Positions 18,292 through 25,086 of a DNA stretch of 64,000 nt are shown here, in pieces. The DNA comes from Planctomycetota bacterium. Its GTDB lineage: Bacteria; Planctomycetota; UBA1135; GCA-002686595. Position 1 is the first letter of the stretch. Each line of letters starts with the position of its first letter. The DNA is taken from NCBI GenBank assembly GCA_002686265.1, contig NZBA01000005.1, forward strand, positions 4,888-68,887. Reading direction: 5' to 3'. The notes beneath the pieces were generated by a model, which worked only from the letters and a program-made list of their open reading frames with translations, did not search any database and had not been told where the DNA came from. Position numbers and translations under genes: made by a program.

Positions 18292-19748
18292 GGCCCGACC
18301 CCCGAGCTCAGGAGCTCCGCGACCGGTGCGCGCAGGTAGGAGAGCACGCACTCGGGGTAGAGCCCCAGGGCGATCGCCGCGATCGCAAGGGGCAGGAGGG
18401 TCGCCACCTCGCGTGCGCCGAGCTCGAGGGACTTCCCTTCCAGGGTCGGGTTCAGCTCGCCCATCACCACCCGGTAGAAGAGCCAGACGAGGTAGATCGT
18501 CCCCAGCACCACGCCCCAGATCGCCAGGGCGCCCAGGAGACCGTCGATCTCGAAGGCGCCGGAGATGATCAGGACCTCGCCCACGAAGGAGTTCAGTCCC
18601 GGCATCCCGGTCGTCGCCAAGCAGAAGAGCGCGAGCAGGGTGCAGTAGATCGGCGCCTTGCGCACCACGCCGCCGTAGTCAGCGATCTCGCGCGTGTGCG
18701 TGCGCTCGTAGATCATCCCGACGCACAGGAACAACGCCCCGGACAGGATGCCGTGGTTGATCATCTGCAGGATCCCGCCTTCGACGCCCCTGCTCGTGAG
18801 GGTGAAGATCCCCAGGGTGACGAAGCCCATGTGGCTGACGCTCGAGTAAGCGATCAGGCGCTTGATGTCTGTCTGTACCAGCGTCACATACGCGCCGTAG
18901 ACGATCGCGACCACCGAGGCGACCAGCATCGGCCGGGTGAACAGCTCGGTTCCCTCGGGCAGCACCGGCAAGGAGAGGCGCAGGAAACCGTAGCCGCCCA
19001 TCTTGAGCAGGATGCCCGCCAGGATCACGCTGCCGGCCGTGGGCGCCTCGGTGTGCGCGTTCGGCAACCAGGTGTGGACTGGGAACATCGGCACCTTGAC
19101 GGCGAAGGCCGCCAGGAACGCGCCGAAGAGCCAGGCCTGCTGCGTGCCGCTCAGCTGCTCGTGTCCCGCGGCGAGAGCCCGGAAGTCGAGGGTCCCGAAG
19201 ACATCGAGGAGCGTGATCATGCCGACCAGCATCAGCACGCTGCCGGCCAGGGTGAACAGAAGGAACTTCACCGACGCGTAGACCCGCCCCGGCCCGCCCC
19301 AGATCCCGATCAACAAGAAGAGCGGGACGACGATCAGCTCCCAGAACACGAAGAACAGGAACAGGTTGGAGGCGCAGAACAGCCCGATCATCGCCGTCTC
19401 GGCCACCAGGAGAGCCGCGTGGAACTCCCGCACGCGCGTCCGGATCGCCGTCCACGAAACGCTGACGCACAGGATCGAGAGCAGGGCGGCGAGCAAGATG
19501 AACGGGACGCTGATCCCGTCTACTCCCAGGCCGTAGTCGATGCCCCAGGAGGGGATCCACTCGTGGTTCTCGGTGAACTGCAGGGCCGCGGAGGATTTGT
19601 CGAAGTCGGTGACCAGCGGCGCCGCCGCGACGGCTGTCGCCACGGTGGCGGCGAGGGCGATCCAGCGCGCGAGCCGCTCGCTGGGCAGCAAGCAGATCGC
19701 GAGCGCCCCGGCGAGAGGCAGGAGGATCAAGGTGCTGAGCAGCGGCAT
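18288..19748 (-). CDS. nuoM: NADH-quinone oxidoreductase subunit M
   Basis: A 486-residue antiporter-like membrane-arm subunit. Diagnostic stretches are YGLGVDGISVPFILLAALLS, the conserved Glu in FFVFWELIVVPLFLLIGIWG, FAVKVPMFPVHTWLPNAHTEAPT with its Lys, and DIKRLIAYSSVSHMGFV. About 14 transmembrane segments are visible, the normal number. Only two bases separate it from the upstream nuoL stop, and it is followed by nuoN with overlapping codons. Confidence 0.96.
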   Translation of the reverse strand: MPLLSTLILLPLAGALAICLLPSERLARWIALAATVATAVAAAPLVTDFDKSSAALQFTENHEWIPSWGIDYGLGVDGISVPFILLAALLSILCVSVSWTAIRTRVREFHAALLVAETAMIGLFCASNLFLFFVFWELIVVPLFLLIGIWGGPGRVYASVKFLLFTLAGSVLMLVGMITLLDVFGTLDFRALAAGHEQLSGTQQAWLFGAFLAAFAVKVPMFPVHTWLPNAHTEAPTAGSVILAGILLKMGGYGFLRLSLPVLPEGTELFTRPMLVASVVAIVYGAYVTLVQTDIKRLIAYSSVSHMGFVTLGIFTLTSRGVEGGILQMINHGILSGALFLCVGMIYERTHTREIADYGGVVRKAPIYCTLLALFCLATTGMPGLNSFVGEVLIISGAFEIDGLLGALAIWGVVLGTIYLVWLFYRVVMGELNPTLEGKSLELGAREVATLLPLAIAAIALGLYPECVLSYLRAPVAELLSSGVGP

Positions 19749-19750
19749 CG

Positions 19751-21511
19751 TCAGAGCGCTCCCAATGCGAGGACGACGAGCACCAAGACGCCGGCCGCCA
19801 TGAGCAGCGCCTGGTCCTGCGCGTGGCCGCTAGAGGTCGTGCGCAGGCCGCGGCCGAGGGCCAGCACCGTTCGTGCGATCCCGACCAGCAAGCCGTCGAC
19901 GATGTTGCCGTCGAGGCGGCGCATCACGCGTGCGACGCCCAGGATCGGCTTCTGCAGGAGGTGTTCGTAGATGCCGCCGACGATCCCCTCGATCCACACC
20001 AAGGGGCCCCTGACCACCCGCATCAACAGCGCCGCGCCCTTGCGGTAGAACCAGTCGGTGTCGAGGCTGATCTTCGGCTCGGGGTCGAGGTGCGAGAGCA
20101 GCAGGAAGAACCCCAGGGCCGTGAAGCCGAGCATCCCCGCCGAAGCGGTCACGTGGGCCAGGGTGTAGGGGTGGTAGGGCGCGTCGAAGGGCAGGCGCTC
20201 GTACAGCACTCCCGGCAGGACGCCGATCGCCACGCACAGGAACGCGGCGATCCCCATGGCCGCGAGCATGTTCCGCGGCGGCTCGGCGGGGCGTAGGCCC
20301 GAGTCCTTGCCGAAGAACATGTAGTAGGGGAGCTTCAACCCCGTGTGCAGGAAGGTCCCCGCCGACGCCAGGGTCAGCATCAAGAAGATCGCCATGCGGT
20401 GGTCCTCGCCAGCGGCGGAGACCACCATCGACTTGCTCACGAACCCGCTGAAGAGCGGGAAGGCCGAGATCGCACACGCGCCGATCATGTACAGGCCGAG
20501 GGTCTTGGGCATCGTCCGGTAGACGCCGCCCATTTCCGTCAACAGGCGCTTGCCAGTCATCTGCACCACCGCGCCCGTGCCCATGAACAACAGCGCCTTG
20601 TAGAGGATGTGGGCGAAGGCGTGGGCCGTGGCGCCGTTGAGGGCGAGTTGGGTGCCGATTCCCACGCCGCAGACCATGTAGCCGACCTGGCTGATGATGT
20701 GGTAGGCGAGCAGGCGCCGCGCGTCGTTCTCGAGCACCGCGTAGACCACGCCGTAGAGCGCCATGGCCGCCCCTAGCCAGACCAACAGCTCGGTCCCGGG
20801 GAAGCCGCGGATCAGCACGTAGACGGCGGACTTGGTCGTGAAGGCGGTCATGAAGACCGAGCCGGTCACGCTCGCCTGCGGGTAGGCGTCCGGCAGCCAC
20901 GCGCCGAACGGCGGCACCGCGGCGTTGATCAGGAAGGCCACCAGGATCAGGCCCCAGGCCCAGGAGCCCTCGGCGGCGCCGAGGTCCGCGAAGGCCAGAG
21001 AGCCGCTGTCGGCCCAGTAGAGCAGGATCCCCGCCAAGAGCACCAGGCCGCCGACCACGTGCACCAACAAGTAGCGCGCGCCCGCCGCCAGGGCCTCCTT
21101 CTCGCGCTTGAGGAACACCAGGGCGGCCGAGGAGATGGCCATCAGCTCCCAGAAGACGTACAGCGACAGGAAGTCGCCGGCGAAGGTCACGCCGAGAGCG
21201 CCCCCGGCGTAGACGAGGGCGCTCACGTGCTGCGCATCGTCGTCCACGTGCAGGGCGAAGACCATCCCGATCAGTGCCATCAGGGAGAAGACGATCGAGA
21301 AGATCGAGCTCAACCCGTCCACGCGCCCGAAGACGAGTTCCTCGCCGAGGAAGCTCGCTTGGCCGTAGGTGCCCTCGGCGCCCGTGAGGCACAGGACGAA
21401 GGCCGCGGCGGGCACGGCCAGCATGGCGACTTTCCTGAGCGGCCCCCGCAGGAGCGGGATCAACCAGGCCCCGAAGATCAGGACCAGTCCGGGATGGATC
21501 CACTCAGGCAT
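19751..21511 (-). CDS. nuoL: NuoL-like proton-translocating antiporter subunit
   Basis: A 586-residue antiporter-like membrane subunit. The core has the usual ligands: FWELMAISSAALVFLKRE, AVPPFGAWLPDAYPQASVTGS, a Lys in FTTKSAVYVL, and LLAYHIISQVGYMV. The C-terminal part (LDTDWFYRKGAALL, then NIVDGLLVGIARTVLALGRGLRTTSSGHAQDQALL) resembles the end of NuoL and its lateral-helix region, although the core is close to MrpD-type subunits. I call it NuoL because it sits beside nuoM and nuoN and is the longest antiporter-like subunit. ATG 21511 is preceded by a strong GGGAGGG at good spacing and overlaps the upstream small gene by eight bases. Confidence 0.85.
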   Translation of the reverse strand: MPEWIHPGLVLIFGAWLIPLLRGPLRKVAMLAVPAAAFVLCLTGAEGTYGQASFLGEELVFGRVDGLSSIFSIVFSLMALIGMVFALHVDDDAQHVSALVYAGGALGVTFAGDFLSLYVFWELMAISSAALVFLKREKEALAAGARYLLVHVVGGLVLLAGILLYWADSGSLAFADLGAAEGSWAWGLILVAFLINAAVPPFGAWLPDAYPQASVTGSVFMTAFTTKSAVYVLIRGFPGTELLVWLGAAMALYGVVYAVLENDARRLLAYHIISQVGYMVCGVGIGTQLALNGATAHAFAHILYKALLFMGTGAVVQMTGKRLLTEMGGVYRTMPKTLGLYMIGACAISAFPLFSGFVSKSMVVSAAGEDHRMAIFLMLTLASAGTFLHTGLKLPYYMFFGKDSGLRPAEPPRNMLAAMGIAAFLCVAIGVLPGVLYERLPFDAPYHPYTLAHVTASAGMLGFTALGFFLLLSHLDPEPKISLDTDWFYRKGAALLMRVVRGPLVWIEGIVGGIYEHLLQKPILGVARVMRRLDGNIVDGLLVGIARTVLALGRGLRTTSSGHAQDQALLMAAGVLVLVVLALGAL

Positions 21512-21794
21512 CTTCGCCCTCCCGCTCTTCGCCACGGGAGTAGTAGTCGTCGCGCCGCATCAACCAGGCCTTCCCGATCAGTTTCGAGAGAACGATGATC
21601 GCGATGCAGGAGACGAGCCCGTAGGCCGAGCCCCAGGCGGGCCAGCCCTCGAAGGCGAAGTGGTGGTGATGTTCGCCGGGCGCGAAGACCGCTGCGCCCT
21701 CGACGGCGGCGATCACGACCAGGAGGCCGATCCCACCGCGCTTGAGCCGCGCGAGGCGTGCGGGATCCTCCAGCCAGCGTTCCAGCAAGCTCAA
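21504..21794 (-). CDS. Small conserved-looking membrane protein, TTG start
   Basis: A 96-residue protein between the MrpD-like and NuoL-like subunits. I infer a TTG start at 21794 that overlaps the previous stop (TTGA), with AAGGTGA just upstream. The sequence begins LLERWLEDPARLARLKRGG, has one transmembrane segment (GGIGLLVVIAAVEGAAVF), then GEHHHHFAFEGWPAWGSAYGLV running into a second (LVSCIAIIVLSKLIGKAW), and a charged tail MRRDDYYSRGEE. Small two-helix proteins with a similar KLIGK...RRDDYY ending accompany some Mrp/complex-I-like antiporter operons. The function is unknown and it probably packs against an antiporter subunit. It is easily missed because it has no ATG. Confidence 0.7.
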   Translation of the reverse strand: MSLLERWLEDPARLARLKRGGIGLLVVIAAVEGAAVFAPGEHHHHFAFEGWPAWGSAYGLVSCIAIIVLSKLIGKAWLMRRDDYYSRGEEREGEDA

Positions 21795-23257
21795 GGCATC
21801 ACCTTCCCCGCCAGATCCACGACAGGGTCGGGCCAGATTCCGAGCAGCAGGCTCGCCACGGCGCAGCAAACCAGGGGGACGACCATCCACGGTACCTCGC
21901 GCACCGCGCCGTCGTCCGCCGCCGCGGGCTCGAAGAAGGCCTTGTAGACGATCGGGCCCAGGTAGGCGGCGCTCAACAGCGAACTGGTGAGCAGCACGGC
22001 CAGGACGGCGTAGTTCCCCGCACCGACCGACCCGATGGCGATGTTCCACTTGGTCACGAAGCCGCTGGTGGGCGGGATCCCGATGATGCTGAGCGAGGCC
22101 AGGGCGAAGGCGCCCATGGTCCAGGGCATGCGCCGCCCGAGACCGGAGAGCTGGCTGATCTCGGTCTTGTGGGTCGAGGCGTAGATCGAGCCGGCGCACA
22201 GGAAGAGCGTGATCTTGCTCACCGCGTGGTTGGTGATGTGGGCCACCCCGCCCAGGACGCCGCTGGCGTTCAAGAGCGCCGCGCCCAGGATGATGTAGGA
22301 GAGCTGGCTGACCGTTGAGTAGGCCAGCCGCGCCTTCAGGTTGTCCTGAGCCAGAGCTAGGAGCGAGGCGACCAGAATCGTCACCATTGCGGCCACCATC
22401 GCGATCGTGCCCCCGCCGACCTCGCGCATCGTCCCGGCGCCGAAGACGAACAGGAAGACGCGCAGGGTCGAGAAGACGCCGGTCTTCACCACCGCCACCG
22501 CGTGCAGGAGCGCGCTGACGGGCGTGGGCGCAACCATCGCCGCCGGCAGCCAGCCGTGCAGGGGCATCAGGGCGTTCTTCGCGAACCCGAACAGGAACAG
22601 GACGAAGATCAGCGTCAGGATCGCGGGATCGAGGTCGACCTGGGCGCTCGAGAGGATCCCGCCGGCGCGGAAATCCAAGGTGCCCGCCAGGTTCCAGGTC
22701 AGGATCAGGGCTCCGAGCACGCCGATCTTCGCGGCGCCGAGCAGGTACACGACGTACTTGCGGGCACCGGCGCGCGCCTCGGCGGTCTCCTTGTGCCCGA
22801 CCAGCGGGTAGGTGACGAAGGTCAGTCCTTCGTAGAACAGGAACAGCGTGAACAGGTTGGCCGAGAATGCGACGCCCATGGTGGCCGCGATCGCCAGGGC
22901 GAAGCAGGCGAAGTAGCGCGTCTGGGCGTGCTCCGCGAGGGTCCGCATGTACCCGATCGAGTAGCAGGAAGCCACGATCCACAGCACCGACGCTCCGCCG
23001 GCGAAGAGTAGGCCGAACGCGTCCACGCGGAAGGCGAGATCGAGCCCTGGGAGGATGGAAAACAGGGTGCACTCCGGTCCGCTGCCCTCCATCACCGCCG
23101 GCGCCATGCGCGCGACGGCGGCGCACAAGGCGACACCCGCGGCCATGGACCAGAACTCCCGCAGGTTCGGCCTCTTCGCGCCCGTGAGCGCGATCAGAGC
23201 CGCGCCCAGGGTCGGGATCAGGACGCCGAGGGTCGGGGTGTAGTCGGCGCTCACCAT
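21791..23257 (-). CDS. Extra MrpD/NuoL-type antiporter subunit
   Basis: A 488-residue antiporter-like membrane protein with about 14 hydrophobic segments. Conserved functional sequence includes LFLFYEGLTFVTYPLVGH with the transmembrane Glu, AKNALMPLHGWLPAAMVAPTPVSALLHAVAVVKTGVFS with Lys residues, LKARLAYSTVSQLSYI and the His-bearing HITNHAVSKITLFLCAGS. It is closest in look to MrpD, the cation/proton antiporter subunit D. Together with NuoL, NuoM and NuoN it makes four antiporter-like subunits in one complex I operon. ATG 23257 overlaps the nuoK stop by seven bases; the ORF to 23656 runs through nuoK and is not used. Confidence 0.88.
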   Translation of the reverse strand: MVSADYTPTLGVLIPTLGAALIALTGAKRPNLREFWSMAAGVALCAAVARMAPAVMEGSGPECTLFSILPGLDLAFRVDAFGLLFAGGASVLWIVASCYSIGYMRTLAEHAQTRYFACFALAIAATMGVAFSANLFTLFLFYEGLTFVTYPLVGHKETAEARAGARKYVVYLLGAAKIGVLGALILTWNLAGTLDFRAGGILSSAQVDLDPAILTLIFVLFLFGFAKNALMPLHGWLPAAMVAPTPVSALLHAVAVVKTGVFSTLRVFLFVFGAGTMREVGGGTIAMVAAMVTILVASLLALAQDNLKARLAYSTVSQLSYIILGAALLNASGVLGGVAHITNHAVSKITLFLCAGSIYASTHKTEISQLSGLGRRMPWTMGAFALASLSIIGIPPTSGFVTKWNIAIGSVGAGNYAVLAVLLTSSLLSAAYLGPIVYKAFFEPAAADDGAVREVPWMVVPLVCCAVASLLLGIWPDPVVDLAGKVMP

Positions 23258-23556
23258 CGCAGGCCCGTCAGGTCGGCCACGCCGGCGCCCGGCTTGTTCC
23301 GGTGGAGGGCGATCACCAGGCCCAGGCCGACGGCCGCCTCGGCCGCCGCGACGGCGATCACGAACAGGGCCAGGAGCTGCCCCCGCAGGTCGTTCAGGTG
23401 CCAGCTGAAGCCCGCCAGGCTGAGGTTGACTGCGTTCAACATGACCTCGATCGAGATCAGCATCAGGATCAGGTTGCGCCGCGCGAGGAAGCCGAAGGCG
23501 CCGATCCCGAAGAGGATCGCGCTGAGCGCCAGGATCGTCTCCATCGAGACGATCAC
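23251..23556 (-). CDS. nuoK: NADH-quinone oxidoreductase subunit K
   Basis: A 101-residue, three-helix subunit. The sequence ETILALSAILFGIGAFGFLARRNLILMLISIEVMLNAVNLSLAGFS is the NuoK/ND4L signature, including the membrane-embedded Glu residues (IEVMLN and AAAEAAVGLGLVIAL). A GTG start at 23556 overlapping the nuoJ stop (GTGA) gives an N-terminus that aligns with normal NuoK length; an internal ATG at 23544 would be four residues shorter. Confidence 0.95.
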   Translation of the reverse strand: MIVSMETILALSAILFGIGAFGFLARRNLILMLISIEVMLNAVNLSLAGFSWHLNDLRGQLLALFVIAVAAAEAAVGLGLVIALHRNKPGAGVADLTGLRW

Positions 23557-24068
23557 GCGTTTCTCCCGCGGGCGAGCACCACCGCGCCGACGATGGCGGC
23601 CAGGAGCACCACCGAGGCCAGCTCGAAGGGCAGGGCGAAGGGCCCGAGCAGGGCACGGCCGATTTCGGCGACGGCGCCCAGCGGCGTATCGCCGGCCGCC
23701 TCCGCCGAGGCGGGGGCGCCGAGTTGTCCCGTGCGCGCCGCCCAGGCCAGGCCGACGCCGGAGAGACCGGCGAGGGCGGCGAGGGGCCAGTGGCGGCCGA
23801 AGCGTGGCCGCGCGGCTTCTCCCGGCAGGTCGAGCAGCATCACGATGAACAGATAGAAAATCAGGATCGCGCCCGCATAGACGATCACCTGGACCGCCGC
23901 CAGGAACTCCGCTCCCAAGAGCAGGAAGATCCCCGCGACGTGCAGAAACAGCGCCAGCACCCACAGCATGCTGTGGACCGGACTGCGGCGCGTGACCGCG
24001 AGGAGGGCGCTCGCCACGCTGACGACCGCCATGTAGTAGAAAGCCGCCTGTGCGGGGGAGGAGTGCAT
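23553..24068 (-). CDS. nuoJ: NADH-quinone oxidoreductase subunit J
   Basis: A 171-residue membrane subunit with five transmembrane segments, first gene of the operon. The family core is HSMLWVLALFLHVAGIFLLLGAEFLAAVQVIVYAGAILIFYLFIVMLLD, containing the VQVIVYAGAI pi-bulge helix typical of NuoJ/ND6. ATG 24068 is used; the frame is open to 24281 but that extension is polar and overlaps a hairpin region. A promoter for the 14-gene operon should lie just upstream. Confidence 0.93.
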   Translation of the reverse strand: MHSSPAQAAFYYMAVVSVASALLAVTRRSPVHSMLWVLALFLHVAGIFLLLGAEFLAAVQVIVYAGAILIFYLFIVMLLDLPGEAARPRFGRHWPLAALAGLSGVGLAWAARTGQLGAPASAEAAGDTPLGAVAEIGRALLGPFALPFELASVVLLAAIVGAVVLARGRNA

Positions 24069-24103
24069 GGGATTTTGGCCCGAGATTGTGCGGTTCGAAG
24101 GCG

Positions 24104-24121
24104 GATCGGTCCAGTCCGATC
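24104..24121. promoter_or_regulatory. Inverted repeat upstream of the nuo operon
   Basis: GATCGG and CCGATC are separated by six bases, about 36 bases upstream of the nuoJ start. Position and symmetry fit an operator, but the arms are short and chance is possible. Confidence 0.25.
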
Positions 24122-24235
24122 GAACGCGCGAGGTCTCCTTTTTGCGCCCGCCATCCCCATTTCGGTGGAAGCTCGGAGAAAGGGCCGGAGCCGGCGAACC
24201 CGCCGCCGGGTGCCGGGCCTTCCCGTCTACGAACA

Positions 24236-24266
24236 AGCCCGCAGTCGGTGGAGCCGACCGCGGGCT
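24236..24266 (-). terminator. Strong hairpin, probable terminator
   Basis: A 13-base-pair stem (24236-24248 with 24254-24266, one A-C mismatch) with a TGGAG loop. It lies 47 bases past the stop of the minus-strand gene 24313-24723, and the following minus-strand bases are moderately T-rich (TTGTTCG). It probably ends that transcript before the nuo promoter. Confidence 0.45.
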
Positions 24267-24312
24267 GTCAGGGTGGGTCACCCGCTCCCGTGGGGGCGGG
24301 TCGGTGCGTCGC

Positions 24313-24723
24313 TCAGCCGCTGCGGCGGGCGGTGTCGCCTCCGACCGAGACCTCGACGGTCGCGACGTTGGAGGTCCCGCCGTTCACGTCATCGACGGTG
24401 TAGTTGAAGGTGTCGGTCGTGCCCACGTTCCCCGCGTCGGGAACGTAGGTGGCCGAGCCGTCGCCGTTGTCGGGACCGTAGTAGCCGCCGCGGACGATGG
24501 TCGTGGGTGCGCCGCCTGCGGCGCTGTCGAAGGCGTGGGTGATCGTGCGCCAGGGGTTGGCTTCGGAGCCGTCGCCGATGGCGTCATCCCCGAAACCGGC
24601 GACCTGGTGCGTGCCGCCGCCTCCCAGGGAGAGGGCCAGGGCGCCCGGGGATCCGAGGGCGAGCAGCAGGGCCGGGATGGGGGCCAACCGGTGCAGGAAG
24701 GGGGGGATTCCTCGATCGTGCAT
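24313..24723 (-). pseudogene. Rearranged secreted surface-protein remnant
   Basis: A 136-residue ORF with a signal sequence (PALLLALGSPGALA). It then shows the start of a parallel beta-helix protein: DAIGDGSEANPWRTITHAFDSA, the DGS..NPW.TI..A pattern of pectate-lyase-like domains, up to TTIVRGG. The sequence jumps straight to the end of a cadherin/VCBS-type repeat (ATYVPDAGNVGTTDTFNYTVDDVNGG, then NVATVEVSVGG). The beta-helix body and the start of the second domain are absent. This looks like a large internal deletion in a long surface protein. The frame is intact, so a short secreted product could still be made. Confidence 0.6.
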
Positions 24724-25086
24724 GATGGGATTCGTGCGGGACGGAGCGGGGTGAGGTGGATGGCTAGGTCGCTAGCTCGGCGACTGCGATACGAGCGCAC
24801 GGCAATTGGGATATCCAAGAAAACGGGCGAGAAGAGGGAGTTCTCTGTGTGAAAGCTCGTGACCTCGAGGTCGCGAAGTGGGGTGTTGGTTGAGTCCGAC
24901 AGCCTCTCTTGGCCATCTCTCGGTGGGCGCCCGATGGAGGGTGCCTGGGGCGCGAGGAACCGAGACTGGCGTAGGGTGTTGTGGCGCTCCGCGGATCCGC
25001 TCGGGACAGGCCCGTCACCTGGGTGCGAAGCCGGCTGCGAGGCCCCCTACCCCCTCCCTCGCCTGGGTTTCCAGGCCATCACGCCC
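24724..25086. other. Divergent intergenic region with AT-rich stretch
   Basis: About 360 bases lie between the surface-protein remnant (minus) and the arylsulfotransferase-like gene (plus). Bases 24790-24850 are clearly more AT-rich than the surroundings and probably hold promoters. A perfect 12-base palindrome, GACCTCGAGGTC, lies at 24861-24872 and could be an operator. No RNA gene is recognised. Confidence 0.4.

Noticed and set aside
17092-18339. Long plus-strand open frame of 415 codons opposite nuoN
   Set aside because: It is antisense to an unambiguous nuoN and has the Glu/Arg/His-rich composition typical of GC-rich shadow frames. The same applies to long frames at 12152-13930, 18696-19970, 11392-12261 and 42611-44674.
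9488-24068. An [NiFe]-hydrogenase or Mbh/Mrp operon instead of complex I
   Set aside because: NuoE-F, NuoG, NuoI and all core membrane subunits are present. NuoD lacks the hydrogenase L1/L2 CxxC pairs.
24067-24852. Plus-strand 261-codon frame between nuoJ and the arylsulfotransferase-like gene
   Set aside because: Low-complexity Gly/Arg/Val sequence, antisense to the surface-protein remnant and crossing a terminator hairpin.
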